64,000 nucleotides of DNA from Thamnaconus septentrionalis (taxonomy: Eukaryota > Chordata > Actinopteri > Tetraodontiformes > Monacanthidae). The stretch is taken from NCBI GenBank assembly GCA_009823395.1, contig CM020513.1:7197001-7261000 (forward strand), written 5' to 3'. The translations under genes were made by a program, and so were the position numbers. Under the pieces are notes generated by a model. It made no database searches. It had not been told where the DNA came from and saw nothing but the letters and a program-made list of their open reading frames with translations. Shown in pieces: positions 1 to 13,400 of the stretch (its first letter is position 1; every line of letters begins with the position of its first letter).

Positions 1-274
1 TTGTAACGTGGCCGATCCAGGAACTTAAGCTGCCCTAAGAGGATCAACCCTGTGTCTGAAATGTAAATGTCCAGTAAATACAGCGGACGCCCGGCCACAC
101 CAACATCTGCTGGGGCCACACCCCCAACCCCCCTCCCCCCGAGGAACCACAGCAGCCTCCTCGCTGGATCTTTTCTGAGGCGCCTTCAGCAGCGCTTGCT
201 TCATTCACTGGCACCAGAGCAGGTGGGGGGAGCAGAGGGGGGACCACACACCCAGGCCCTTCCACGACGCCCCC

Positions 275-341
<67 letters not shown>
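275..341. repeat. (CA)n microsatellite
   Basis: Pure CA dinucleotide run of about 33 units. A GTG-to-poly-G tract follows at about 367-406. Apparent open frames crossing these runs encode only His-Thr or Cys-Val repeats and are not genes. Confidence 0.97.
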
Positions 342-344
<3 letters not shown>

Positions 345-670
345 CCCAGCCGACCATTCAGCAGGAGGTGGTGGTGGTGGTGGTGGTGGGGGGGGGGGGG
401 GGGGGCATAGGGAGGTCTGCCCCAAACATCCATTACAGGGTCTGAGCAGCAGCAGCAGGAGGACCAGCAGAGACAAGATGGTTGGCTGAGCAACTAAAAT
501 AAATAAATAAAAATAAAAGACACGCCCACCGACCCCCGCCGCTCCCCCCTCCCCCAGTTAGGAGGGCGGGGGGTGGGGGAGATTAAGAGGCAGGAGAGAA
601 AAAAACAAAGATCTTCTGTCAAAACTCAGTTTAGATTCTTGATTCTGTTTGTTCCCATCTGCAAATGAAG

Positions 671-671
<1 letters not shown>

Positions 672-742
<71 letters not shown>
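672..742. repeat. (GT)n microsatellite
   Basis: Pure GT dinucleotide run of about 35 units. Complementary in sequence to the CA run at 275-341, some 330 bases away. Confidence 0.97.
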
Positions 743-743
<1 letters not shown>

Positions 744-2206
744 GCGCTCTCCCACACTCCCATCGCAGCTCCTCCTCTGTAGACGCATCAATTCAGCAGT
801 CAGATGGCGGCACACTGGGCCAGTAGGGGGCAGCAGTGGTGGATGCCTCCTCTGCTGACCTTTCCTGACCCCCTCCACCACCACCACCCCTCCCACTACT
901 GTGACAACTGACCCCACCACCACCCCTTTCCCACTGATCTGCTCATCAAATGCGGCGGCAGCCATCAGGGAGAGCCCCGCCTCCTCACCTGACCTTTCCT
1001 TCATCGTCTCATTGGCCGGCCAAAGGTTTCGCTAGCTCACGCGCGGTTACGCACGTAACGGCTAGAAGCTCATCCGAGGTGAACCTGTGTAACTTTGCGG
1101 AGGATAAATACACTTTGCTGCAATTTGACAGAGCTCGTGTCAGCTAGCGTCGGATGCTAACCACGCTATAGAGCACAGAAGGACGGTCCCATTGAGTGGG
1201 CGCAAGCTTCTTCGTAAAACGAGTTAAATAGAAAACTAAACGCTCACGTCGCAAACGTGTACCATCTGCGGCCAGCAGAGGGCCAACAGGGAGGATCCCT
1301 TCCCTGGACAGGAAGTAGTCCCTGCGGTCAGCTGACATCAGCCAGGTGTGAGTCAGCCACTCGCGCGCCTCCCACCTGCCTCCGTGGTGCAGGATGAGAC
1401 AAACACCGGCGGGAGCAGCGCAGACAGACAGAGTCGCATGATGTGCAGCGAGAGGGCCGTGCTGCGCGCTGCTGCCCCCTGGCAGACTGTCTGACTGTGA
1501 CCACCATCTGTCTGAGGGCGGCACCAGAGGCCCGGCGACTGGCGTCTGCACAGACCTCTTCCTTGAGGTCCAGATGGGCGGGCGGAGAACCATCCCGAGC
1601 ACCGGGAGCAGCACACACTGGATCCGGTGCTTCACTGGCCGCAGCATAAAAGCTTTGCCTTCCTCCTGGTCTTTGTCCCGCCCCCCCCGAATCCCCCACG
1701 GACCGGCCAGAGCCACCTTCACCGCAACACCTGCAGCACGAGGCTACCACAGCTAGCCAGCAGCATCACGGCTAACCAGCAGAGAGAGCAAGCTAGCCAA
1801 GCCACCAGCATCATGGCTCCAAATACGTGACGTTGGGAAATCAGACTAGAGGAGTGAATCCAATCCTTTAAAAATAACAATAATTCAAACAATTCGTCTT
1901 CGAAAAGGGATAAACAGGGGAATTTGTTTTAATTTAAAATCTAATGGAACAGTCCAACCCTGACCCCTGGATGAAGAGCCGGTCCACTGAGTTGCATGTT
2001 GCCATTTTTCAGACACCACCATCATTCAACAGCATTGGGCAGATCAATACACTAAAAAGTATTGAACATTTTGGGGAAAAAAAACAAACAAAACAAAACG
2101 TAAGCTGTTTCTCCTCCAGTCGAGCTGATTTAAAGGGACCATCCATTTCTCACCGTGCCACAAGATAAAAAGAATTACAGGAATGATTATTTCACATGAT
2201 TTCGAC

Positions 2207-2242
<36 letters not shown>

Positions 2243-2379
2243 AGAGAGAGAGGGGCGGGAGTTGGGGTGGGGTGGGTGTGTGGGGGTGGTGAGCATTATG
2301 GGATTAGTGCTGTTGTTGTTGCCAGACATGGAGCCTGTGACACCCTAAATAAGACGGTCACAGCACCGTGTCCAAACTT
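743..2379. other. Non-coding stretch, possibly intronic
   Basis: No exon can be supported here. Open frames at 1144-1830 have no recognisable domain and no convincing splice context. A GT run lies at 2209-2238. If the first exon at 2694-2757 is real, this whole stretch is its first intron, since that gene would read leftwards off the window. Confidence 0.4.
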
Positions 2380-3110
2380 CTGCTGTCATGCTTGACAGCT
2401 CCGCTTTGACGCGCACTGCACTGACGCCCTGCGCCGCGCACCGCACGCACGCGCAATCTCATCTGCCGCCCGCGCGCGCGCCGCCACACACACACACACA
2501 CACACGCACGCACGCACACTTCAGTCAATCGTCACCCAAATCTTCCCCATATCAAGAAAACGATAATGAAAAATAGACAAAACAAACAAACAAACAAAAA
2601 AATAGCAACTTGCCACACACACACACACACCTGGAGCAGGTACCACCCTCACCCCACCCGACCCCTCGGCCTGGCGCCCCCAGCGGCTCTTACCTTGGTG
2701 GCCGATGAGGATGAGGTGCGCAGCGGCCAGAAGCAGCCAGCAGCCCGCGGGCTCCATGTTCTGTCGCGGAAGAAGTGGAGTGGCGTGTGTGGAGGAAACG
2801 CTGTCGCTGCTTCGGGGAGCAGATCCCGGCCGGCCCGCCGCCGCCTCCTCCTCCTGCCGGCCTGCCTGCCTGCCTGCCTGGCTGGCTGGCTGGCTGGCGC
2901 CGCTGCGCCGTGGACTCGCTGCTGGTTCGGGTCCCGGCGCGCCGCTGAGCTGCGCTTCGTCCGCTCTGCTCCGCGCCGACTGACTGGGGGGAGTGACGGC
3001 GAGCCGGCGGACTGGAGGGAGGCTGTGCGCCGCCCACCGAGCGAGCGAGCGAGCGAGCGCACGCACGGCGGATCCACTTCCTCCCCTACAGCAGCGCCTG
3101 TCACAGGCAC
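2380..3110. promoter_or_regulatory. CpG-rich island around a minus-strand first exon
   Basis: CpG dinucleotides are far denser here than in the AT-richer flanks. The island contains GCGC and GAGC repeats (near 3040-3065), CCTG/GGCT runs (near 2860-2897) and a short CA/CACG run (2484-2518). It surrounds the candidate signal-peptide exon at 2694-2757, as expected of a promoter plus 5' untranslated region read on the minus strand. Transcription start is not determined. Confidence 0.5.
2694..2757 (-). CDS. Candidate first coding exon (signal peptide) of an unidentified secreted or membrane protein, partial
   Basis: On the minus strand an ATG at 2757 opens 21 codons, MEPAGCWLLLAAAHLILIGHQ, followed by one base and a consensus donor GTAAGA. 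The peptide has a short polar start and a hydrophobic core (LLLAAAHLILI), the form of a secretory signal sequence. A phase-1 exon ending just after a signal peptide is common in receptor and adhesion-protein genes. It sits in a CpG island. The following exons would lie toward position 1 and beyond the window; none was recognised in 1-2690. I cannot name the gene. It could also be a chance frame in GC-rich DNA. Confidence 0.4.
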
Positions 3111-5607
3111 GACGGAAAGATGTGAATTATAGTCAGTAATCAATATAAGGGAAATCACGGCAGGAAAAGTTTGTGTGTGTTTTAAATGTGAACGTCAGAC
3201 TTTGTATTATGTGATATGACAAAGTGAAAATAAAACACGCCAAAGGTGATTTGCAAATCTCTTGTATTCCTTTTATTGTTCCCTTCAGGGGAGGCTGACT
3301 GGGATATTGAGCCAGAAAACCTGAATGACCAAAATGTCAGCAAGCTCTGACTGACACGAGCGTTGAGGCCTTGTGTTTTCAAGAGACTCGAAGCAGAACT
3401 TTACACTTTGTTGTCTGTCCTGACTGCCTTTTCACCGGCATTCTTTGCAGAGGTGGGAAGAAACGAAGTGCAAATACTTCATTACTGTATGCAGAAGTGC
3501 ATAAGATGTTTCCAAGTATCTGTACTTTACCTGAGTATTTCTTTTCCTGACGACTTTTTACTTTGGCTCCTTGCATTTGGCACACAGATATCTGTACTTT
3601 CTACTCCTTGCATTGGAGTAACATGTAGGTTATGTTTGTGTTTAAAAGTCTTCAAATGATACAAAATTTGGTTAAATTTGCGGTGCTATGATGTTAAAGA
3701 GCTGCTACTTCCGTAGATGCAAGTCAGTTTCGAAAAAAATTACCATCTTCGTGCGAACGAGGCAAACTCTGCTTCTGTGGCCTGGCAACATGCTAAACAC
3801 CTTCAGGGTAGTACACGCCATTCCTTGTTTAGTTGTGTGTCCTTTTCGTGCTGGTGCTAAAGCAGGTAAAAACCTGGCTACCTGAGGTTGCTCAGTGTTT
3901 CGACTTATGTTAAAGAAGTTAACAAAGTGACACGTAGAGGGAGATTACGGTTGGTGTGAAGGCAGCTCGCGGATCCGCGTGGTGGCTGTAAAATCTGAGG
4001 AGCACTTGAAGGCAGCGAGCCTTGACTTTGGATGGACGCTAATTGGCACCGGAAGGCTAAAAGAGCGCCATGCCATTTACTGCTAGCTCTTTGCTACGTG
4101 TGGCTAGCGGCGGCTAATGACGGCTAATGTTTTTCCGGCCACTCTGCTGTCATCTAATAGAGAGCTCCAGTTTCACTCGGCTGTGGACAGTGTTAGAACT
4201 GGTACTGATATTATCCAGCTGTCAACAAGTCCACAAATTCTGCTGCTCATTAATGCTGGAGGGACAATAAAATACTATATTTAATAATTAATGAACCCCA
4301 ATTTCTTGATTAATATTTTTGTCGGTTTATTGAGTCAAAAAAGCACATTGTTTTTTTTCCATTTCAATCTATAATCCACAATTTTTTCTTCTTGGACACG
4401 CAACTATTTTCGAGAAAGCTGTCAGATTTTTATATTTGCGCCGTGCAATCACAGATGCAATTTTTTTTACCTAAGAGCTGTACATTTTGTACAGACGCAA
4501 CAGCCTCCAGGGTGAGAGAGGGAGAGAGTGTGAGAGACAGAAACATCAAATAGACGTGCACTGGGTGTCACATACTGGAGCTGGACCAAAACAGCAAGAC
4601 AGGAAGAAGCAGTCCGTAGAATAATGAATATTGCTAATGTTGCAGCAGTGCACATTTTGAACTGATTTGTGAAATGTTTATTGTTGACTGAGTTAATGCC
4701 GAAACACCTGTTTGACGCTATTCATAGTCATTCATTGTCGAGATGAAATAGTTTCATACATGTGTGTATTTGCACTTTGTCAAAATGTGATAGACATCCA
4801 TTTTGTCAGGGAAAAAATATTTCATTGCAATTTTTTTTTCATTTACGAATGTTGAAATTGAACCAACAAGAAAATAATTTCCATATCGTTAACGACACTG
4901 AGCAGCACTTAAATTGCATAACTTGACATTGCTGTTCAACTGACCAAAATCACAAAAGAAGAATCATTTTCTGAGCTAATCAGAGCAAACTATAAGCCTC
5001 CGTTTCAAATGCAGGTCAGGTCAGATGCTGATGTGGAAGGTCCATGAAAAGGAGAAACCAGAAAGCTACATGGTGGACGAACTGTCAACTTTGCGTTCAT
5101 TGATCGTGCCGCTCATCCGCATTGGCGCTGATCTGAATTGACTTTGAGCAGACAATACCTCCGCAGTGATTCAAAAGTGAAAAACCAACATTGAGACGTT
5201 TTCTTTTCTTTTTTAAATAAAGAGTTCAATGAGTTATTTTCCATAGCATTGTGTTTTGGGTTTACATTGTTTAATTGTCAGATTTTTGGCACACCAAAGT
5301 TGTGATAATTATAACATCTGACACCAAGGAGGTTCTTGTACTTGCTCCTGACGAGACTTGTGCATTCCCTTCCTCAACATAGAGGCTACACACAACGTTT
5401 GTAACTGGAACTTTTTTTGGTCCTGCTTTGATCCCACTTTTGACAGGAAAAACAAAAAATAACTTTTTTCTTACTACTTCACAAAAAAAAACGTTCAAAC
5501 ATAGTGGGGGGCGGAGTTCAGGGGCCACCGACACCTCCGCCCCCCCCCCACCGAGATTCTTCCAAGACATCAGCAGTGACCCAGAAATCACAATTCACTC
5601 CAAGAAC

Positions 5608-5650
<43 letters not shown>

Positions 5651-6532
5651 TGGTGGTGGGGGAGAAAGGGCGGGGATCTAGCCCGTCTGCCACATAGTGA
5701 TACTTAACTGGAGTGAGTGGATCTGATCATCCGGATCGAGGCAGGTGGTTGAAGCTCTTTCTTCCCCTGCATGTGTACTGGAGTAGGCATGTAGGTACGT
5801 TGCTTACACTTTTTAATGGAACCTTTTGTAAATGATTGCTGTTTTTAAGGGAACCACACACAATCCGTCCTGACATCTGCTGAAGGTCCATGGATCCTCA
5901 CATTTGTGAAATTTCTCCTTACGTAATGTATAGTATTTAGTTTGACTTGGTCAGGGATGAAACCCAGAAACCCTCGGTCTCAGGGCGGACACTGAGCCGG
6001 ACTGTAAGAAGCTCATTTTTGTATGCAAAGAAGTGTTTTCTTCTGCTCTGGTAATTCACAATGTTGCGACAGGAGACAAACGAGGTTTGCTTAATCCGTC
6101 TGAAAAAGCTTCGGTCTGAATCGTTCGCGGCTGCGACCAATCAGCGTCCTCTGCGAGGAAGGAGGCGGAGCTGCAGTCAGAAACGGGAAGCTGCTGCTTG
6201 CTTGCAAACTGTGTCTGTGTCAGCGTGGATGCTGCGGTGGTGAGTTTGGTCTGCGTTTCCTCCTCGGAGGAGGAGCGGAGAAGTGAAGTCTTTACTCCGC
6301 AGCTGACTCAACACGCCGTCGATAAACTCTGCGCACTATTGCTGCGCACCACGTCAGGTGTGGCCCCTCCCACCTCACCTGGTGTTTAATTGTTGGCACG
6401 TTCGTGTGAGATCTGATGGAGAAACTCAGTGTGACGGAAATTTTCCCAAGGTTTCAGTTGCAACGCTGGTTGGTTTCATTCTCAGCTTCACGCTGTGACA
6501 GTTCAAAATTCAAAATATTGCCGCCCCTCCCC

Positions 6533-6576
<44 letters not shown>

Positions 6577-7315
6577 CCCACCATAAGGCCAAGACATCGC
6601 TCAGATTTTTCAGAAAGGCTCCACTCACATTTTTTAAGCTTACAATAAGTGAATGCGCCACCCCTCCTTTATCTGGGTGAATATATTTGCATAATTTACT
6701 CTGGATTATCTCTAATTTATGCAGAAACTGCTTTCCACTTGTTAGGCTCAAACTGGGGGGGCTAATAAAATTAGCTTTACCCCAGAGCGGAACCATTCAT
6801 GCCGCCTTCACATGCTTCTCCATGACTTTGGTGCTCAGATGGGAGTGATCTTTCCCTCCAACACCAGTCTGTGACCCAGCACGGGACAATCAACTCAGCC
6901 TCTTGTTGTACTTGTCAACCGGCGGCCGTGAAGACTGACTCGCTGCTCGGCTTGCTGCTGGTGGACTCCACCAGAGGGCGCGTTTCTGAGGACGCGCGAC
7001 GCTCGGACACATCTGGAACTCATGGGCTTTGATGCTAGTTTTTCAATGAGGTTGAGCAGCTCAGTGAACTTGCAAACCGAGGCGTGAGAGCTCTGTGCTT
7101 GAACTCAGAGGTCATCCGGTGACTTTGGTGTTGTCGATAAGTTGATCTGAAAGCATCCAGCTGCGATGAAGACAGTTTTCAGGTGCTGCAGGAATGATTT
7201 TCGCAGTAGGTGTGAGTATAATAACAAAAAGCAACTGCATTCTATCATTTGGCCAGTAGGAATCAACAACTTTGGCTTCAGGATGAATGGCTGGCAATGT
7301 ATAAAAAGACTTAAG
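3111..7315. other. Intergenic, no recognised gene
   Basis: AT-rich sequence with scattered repeats: a MITE-like segment at about 3444-3640, a GT run at 5611-5649 and a CA run at 6536-6574. A GC-richer patch at about 6060-6400 contains an ATTGG-type box and an ATG-rich stretch but no supported exon. Open frames are short and lack family similarity. Confidence 0.5.
3444..3640 (+). repeat. Dispersed repeat (copy 1 of 3)
   Basis: Segment with the phrases GCAGAGGTGGGAAGAA, CAAATACTTCATTACTGTA, AAGTATCTGTACTTTACCTG and CTGTACTTTCTACTCCTTG. Related segments occur at about 59636-59775 and 60475-60615. This is a typical short non-autonomous fish repeat; the class is not determined. Confidence 0.6.
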
Positions 7316-7691
7316 CAGTGGTGTAGTCTAGTTTATTCCAGTGGGCATACACTTAACCATCCCACTCACCTGTCGTACACATCTGTCAGGCCACAGCTAC
7401 TTCAAAACAACAACAACAACAACAAATAAAGTTTCAGCAATCAAGTGCAAAAAGTGGTGCAAACGCACATCCATTTTCTAAAGCGGCACTAAAGCAATTG
7501 TTGACTCTCAAACAGATCAGAACACAAAACATTATTTTAATCACTTTTTTAATTGAGGAAAGTGAAAGTTGTGTGAAAAAAAACATACTGATATATATCT
7601 TTGCGCAATTTCTAGTGGTTGTACGGTAATTTGGAACCTTTTCTAGTGGTAGTACGGCGTCTACCTGCGTATCACGTAGACTGCACCACTG
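7316..7691. mobile_element. MITE, probably hAT-type
   Basis: The segment begins CAGTGGTGTAGTCTAG and ends CGTAGACTGCACCACTG, which are near-perfect inverted repeats of about 15 bases. The interior has no coding capacity and includes an (AAC)n stretch at about 7407-7423. Flanks (GACTTAAG and GCTTAGAG) are similar but not identical, so the 8-base target duplication is only suggestive. Confidence 0.65.
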
Positions 7692-8396
7692 GCTTAGAGT
7701 TTATCATTTTGTAAATGCTGGTAAATGTCCTTGCTTTTGCCCACTTTGGAGTCCATAAAGTTTGAGTTCCTGGCTACAATTTGACTGACGGGTTATACAT
7801 CCACCGCAATCAAGATGGCAAAAACACCTGTGAAGGTTTTGACTTCAAAGAGCGGCAGTGTTTCCATCCAAACTGGAGGCTTTTGGCTGTCAGTGGCATC
7901 GCACTGACTCTGCAGTAAAGCTGTGTGGGAAGAAGTGAACCCTGATCCCTCTGGCCGCAAGTCCCCCAGGACGCTGCAGCAACCGGCCGCCTCCTGGCTG
8001 GTCAGGGTGATGTTCTGTGGGAAACAGCAGGACAGGTCGACGCCCAGTCAGTCCCCAGTGGGGTGTCCCCGGGCGTCAGGTGACCACTGCTTATTGTCAA
8101 CGTGTTTTTTTTACACCTTTGTGAAAACACGCACCTGACCGGAGCACCGCCCTCTTTTCAAAGCAGGTCAACAGATTCTGTGTCTCTCTCTCACACACAC
8201 AGCCACACACACTCAGTCATTTAAATAAAACACAGAAAAACACAAGACACAAGGTTCAAATTTATTCATTTATTTTGATTTGCTGTTGGATCTTTATTTT
8301 GTTTATACATTTGAATAGCTTGAAATATGTGAAATAGTTCAGGATTTTTAGATACTGGTAATTTACCATGTGAGTTATAATAATAACAACAACAAC

Positions 8397-8436
<40 letters not shown>

Positions 8437-9394
8437 CAGTCTAATATTAAAACAAAATAATCTAAAAACAAAACAAAGATAATAAAAAGCAAAGTTGTTC
8501 TTACATTAAATAAAGAAACAAAAACACATAAATACACAAGATTTATCTCAAAATAGAGTAAAACTGATCTGAAGCCAGGAATAAGCCCCGCCCCCACCAT
8601 CAATACATGGATTGGGGTAACGAGGTCACCTCGCACAGACCAGACGGTGTCATTAATCCACAGCCAGCAGGTCCGCAGCCCTCCGGCGCTGGCTCCGCTC
8701 TCCGACCCACACAGGGAGGTGGTTCTGGCAGCGAGGCCAACCACCGGCCGGCCGGGCCGGTCCACACACCTGGCGTGGACACGGGGCTGACGCCACCTAC
8801 CGTCGCGAGGAGCCGGTCGCTTGGCGGCTTGTTGGCCACTGAACCTCTGCAGAGGTGAACTGTTGTGAGCAGCGTCTTTGTGCGTCCGGGCCGCTCTCGG
8901 CATACCAGCGGCCCGACAAAAGGCGGCTCCTCTCCAGTGGAGGAGGCTTCAGGAAACAGCAGCTTTTTTATATCTGAGAGCACCAGAACTCTGAGTGTTC
9001 TTTCATGCCCATGATGAGCGCCTGTTAAGGCAGAGAGGAGCTCACTGTAGTTTAGCCCCCCCGTGCACTCAGCGGGGAGGATAAAAAAAGGTTCTATTCT
9101 GGGACGGCCGGGTCACAGATCGTCTCGCAAGAGAGGCAGGAATGCTGTGGAGACCCCTCCACGCTGACGCCGTCCCCCTCAGTCCTCCGCTAATGAGCTT
9201 CTCTCTCAGCCTCGGGCCGCCAGGTCACACCACGCCGCCGCCGCCGTCGTCGCCGTCGTCGCACGCCACCTGCCTGGCTCTGGAGACGCCATCAGGAGCA
9301 GTGGACGCACCTCAACAGCTGGAATTCCATAAATCAGCCACCTCACAAAGGCACGGCTGCAGGATGCATCTGTTGGAGCAGGCGCAGATGGACG
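7692..9394. other. Intergenic, no recognised gene
   Basis: Contains an (AAT/AAC)n microsatellite at about 8385-8436. Frames at 8262-8983 and 9142-9408 are open in several readings but show no domain, no splice logic and no family similarity. Confidence 0.45.
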
Positions 9395-9690
9395 GAGTGC
9401 TTTGGTGACCCACGTCATAGGAGAAAAAAATATATCATGGGATATGTAGAAAATGTGCTTAAATGTCATTTGAAAATGAAAAAAGCAGTTATTAAAGTTA
9501 AAATAAAGTTACAACATAATATCTGTCTTTGAAGCCAGGCGGTTTTTAGCTCTTAATTGAAATGACTCTTAAAACACTGAAAAAAAATGATGAAATACAT
9601 CTGTTTCATGACTTACTTACTATTAATATAATTTCAGGCAGGCCAGATTAAAAAACTTAATGGGCCGTAGTTTGCCCTTGCCTGCGCTAC
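9395..9690 (+). mobile_element. MITE of the GGGCAAAC family, copy 1 of 4
   Basis: Shares ordered blocks with copies at 16714, 28576 and 49190: TTTGGTGACCCAC, a TATATCATGGGATATGTAGAAA-like block, TGTCTTTGAAGCC, GACTTACT.ACTA.TAATATAATTTC, and a GGGCCGTAGTTTGCCC end. The left end seems truncated compared with copy 2. No coding capacity. Confidence 0.7.
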
Positions 9691-10022
9691 AACATGGCAT
9701 CCTTGACTGTAATCGAAAGGGATCCCCGGACCGCCACCCTCTTACTGCTATTTTATTTTTTAAAAGATTTTCTTTTCATTTTTAATTATTTACAACATTC
9801 ATTTTCTCGGCCAAAACAGCACAACAATAAACTAGAACCGATCAAAGACCCACAATACTTATGACAAACAACAAAACAAAACACAAAAACACACGAGACA
9901 AAAGACGAAAAGTTCAACATCCGTATCTTTACATTTAGTCGTTTCATGTAAAAAAACAATCATTGTAAATACATATATGCTTGTATCATAACAAAAATTA
10001 ATAAAATGGATAAATGAATAAA

Positions 10023-10405
10023 GGCGACACGGTGGCGCAGTGGTTAGCGCCGCCGCCTCACAGCAAGAAGGTCGTGGGTTCGATTCCGGGGCCCGGGCCT
10101 GGGACCTTTCTGTGTGGAGCTTGCATGTTCTCCCCGTGTCTGTGTGGGTTCTCTCCGGGTTCTCCGGCTTCCTCCCACAGTCCAAAAACATGCATGTGAG
10201 GTCAATTGAACATTCTAAATTGTCCGTAGGTGTGGATGTCAGTGTGAATGGTTGTTTGTCTCTATGTGGCCCTGCGATGAACTGGCGACTTGTCCAGGGT
10301 GTCACCCTGCCTTCGCCCTAAGACAGCTGGGATAGGCTCCAGCAGACCCCTGTGACCCTGAATAGGAATAAGTGGGTATAGAAGATGAATGAATGAATGA
10401 ATAAA
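10023..10405 (+). mobile_element. tRNA-derived SINE, copy 1
   Basis: The head resembles a tRNA: GGTGGCGCAGTGGTTAGC fits a pol III A box and GGTTCGATTCC (10077-10087) a B box. A body of about 250 bases follows and the tail is a (GAAT)n run. The flanks repeat AATGAATAAA (10013-10022 and 10396-10405), consistent with a target-site duplication from LINE-mediated insertion. It is about 95% similar by eye to the copy at 19335-19713. Confidence 0.85.
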
Positions 10406-13400
10406 GGAAACAAAAACAGAGCATAATAATTGTATTATTGAGCACAATAATTGTATCATTTTCCCCATATGACTTCAAATTGAGTTACTCTGACTGCTGA
10501 GGACCTGCAGGGACATGCAGTGAAAATGGTTACGGACCTGAGCGACATCACCCTGAACCACACTGAGCTGCAGTTCCTCTCCTGGCCAGGAGGGGGCGAT
10601 GTTCCTCTGCCCCTCTGTGTGGCAGAATGGGTTGCAGGCGAGTAATTCTTTACAGCGGTGTTGGCTTTTGCTGAATAAAGCTCCTCACTGGTTCAAAAGC
10701 AGCCGTTTGCTGGCGACTGGGAGCACAACAGAGCCACCTGACCGAGGCAGCGGCCAGCAGAAATTCACCTCAATGCCTTCAGAAAGCTGCTTTATGTCCC
10801 AGCGGCAGCCAAGGAGGGGAGGGATGGAGGGAGGGGAAAGACGGCGAGCTGTAACTCCGAGTTCCCTGGCAACACACTCGGTGAAGAACACTGTTTTTCT
10901 CTGAGGGAGAATTTGCTTTCGCTGGGGAAAGCAGCAGGATATTTTTTGTCATTTGCAGAGGAAACTTAAGTAGCTACGCGACAACTTCCCATCGTCCGCC
11001 TTCAACCCTTTGGATCCACAAAACGCACAACTCTCACCCCTCCCATCGGACCAAAGACAAAAGAAAGCGAGCGCATAATAAGTGTCAGGACGCAGCGTTT
11101 TTAATGGCCGCAGCTCTTCAAAGTGGCGCAGCAACATTGTCTCTCGGCTGGGCCGCCCGCTTCCGATGGCGAAGCCTCATTCAGGGCCTTTAAGGGCTGC
11201 AGCGCCGGGCAGACAGCGGCTCCCAGCTCGCCTCTTTTCTCAGGGTGTCTGCCCACACAATGGACTTCCTCAGCCTGCGCACAAAAGAAGCTGCCGCGTG
11301 AAAAAGAAAAGGGGAAGGAGGGGGGGGAGAAAAAAAGCGGCTCAATTGAATGGCATTCCTCTCCACAATGCGCTCGGAGAAGCGGGCCGTCCCGTCGCTG
11401 CACCCTCAGCCCCGGCTGTGTGTGTGTCACCGCCAGGAAGTGATGCCTTCGCAAGGGGGAAACGCTTAAAACAAAAGGAAGATGGAAAAAAAGAGAGGAG
11501 AGGAATCAGGTGGAGGGCGGTGTCTCTCCGCCACGCCTTCAAAATGTCACAGTGTCTGTGCCGGTGGCCGAGGACGGAGGTGGTCCACCATGTTAGCGAG
11601 GCCAGAGAGAAAGTCAGCTCAGGGAGAGAGCTCTGCTCAGGTAACTTGACATTTGAACCCGCTGAAAAAGATAAAGACAAAAATTTAGGCAGTCTTCAGT
11701 GTTGAAGGCCACTGTCAGGCGTTCTTCCTTGAAAAATGGCTGCGCAAGATGGCAGCTTAGTAGGAGCACGACCCTTGCTCTATGTATACTCTTATGTGAG
11801 AACCATTCTAAGGTAGGAAAACCAATCAGAAATCAGGCCAAATTTTACACACTGGACCGTTAACTTGTATAAGCACCGTTATAAGCAGTGCACTATGTTG
11901 AATCATTAGCTAAATAGTGTCGCTGAAGATGCATCTGTTCATAATTTATTCTGAGTCGTTCCAGTCAAACCTTTCTTTTCACGCCTCTACCAAGAGCGAC
12001 CAGGATGGTCCAGTTTACACGCGTGCCGAACCGACACTGACCGTATAAACTGATTGCTCACTTCAGCGAGCAGTTCTTCCATTGATTCAAGATGTGGCTG
12101 TCGTGTGGCATCCGGCTCCATTCACTCCTGGTCCGATGCCGTGTGAAGGCCTCTCAGTGCTTTGGTGGATGGGCCCTCAGTCTTTTCTCTGTCGACGGGC
12201 TGCAAGCAGGTGTCCAACAAAAGGGGCCCAGGAGGCAGCCGTGAGGAGCTCCACGTGGCACTTTTGTCCACTCACAAGTGTTTGTTGTCCCTGACAGAAG
12301 AACCAGAGCTTTAGGAAGACGAGATTCCTGACCTGCCTGACAACTCTGAACATGTCATGTTGTCACGGCTCAGCCGAGGTTCTTTGACGTCTCCAGGGCA
12401 AACACACACTCAGATGGAGATGCTCTTTATCAGGGCGTTTGCTCTCCCTGATGTCAAAGAGCTGATACTCTATGGAAGTACCGACTCGTCCTGGGAGCCC
12501 GAGGATAGCTACCAAATGTGGCAGTACCCTGGGCAACCATGGGTGGCAGTGTTGAACAATTGAGAGTTCAGGCCAGGGAAGAAGAGCGCACTCAACTTTT
12601 AGAGGAATAGTTGAGTGAGTTTGTTGATCAAGTTACAAAGGAGAGTGAGAGACAGACCAATTAGACGGAGGTCATATAACCTAGACTAGCTCCCCCTGGT
12701 GGAGGTTTGCCGCCACCTCAGCAGCTCAGAGACTTCTTGTGGGGCGCCCAGTCAGCAGCGTCTGCTGATCTCGTGCCATTGTGGGAAGAAGTTCATCTGC
12801 ATCCCATCACCAGCTCCCCACTCTTGAGTCCAGTCATAGCTCCACAGCGCCACCAACATTAGGACACAGTGCAAAGCTAACTGCGGTCCTCTGGGCTCTG
12901 GGAGAAAGGACGCTCTGTTGTGGCGAGCCACAGACAAACCCGGGGGCTTTGGCATCTTGTATTCCTTGGCTTTGGACTGTCAGCAGGTCCCAGGCGAACC
13001 CAAACAAGCTGATTCTTGAAAACACTCCGCTGGGACCCTGCCAGCACCAGAAGAAGACCAGTTCAAAGGTCTCAGAGACAACAATGCAGCCATCGAGCAG
13101 GTTCACCACAAACGAGTGTAATAAACTCCCACAACATGTCAAACAGAAAGTCTGTCAGCCTCTTTACAGACCACATGAAGAAGGTGGCACTAGCGAGCCA
13201 GTGTTGTCTTTGTGCAGCTCTGGCTTCAGTTCACACTGTCTAAAGTGTGTTTATGGCCTCAGTTTCATCAGTGAATTAAAGTTCAAATCATTAATATTAA
13301 TACTGCACCTTGTCCTCCTCCCGTCCTTCACATGCTGAAATGCACTGCACTTTCTTACTCATGACGTTTAGATTCTCCTTCTCCCACAATATTGAAATAT

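Noticed and set aside
12781..13338. 185-codon open frame
   Set aside because: No domain, no family similarity that I recognise, low-complexity composition typical of chance frames; possibly a decayed retroelement but not supportable.
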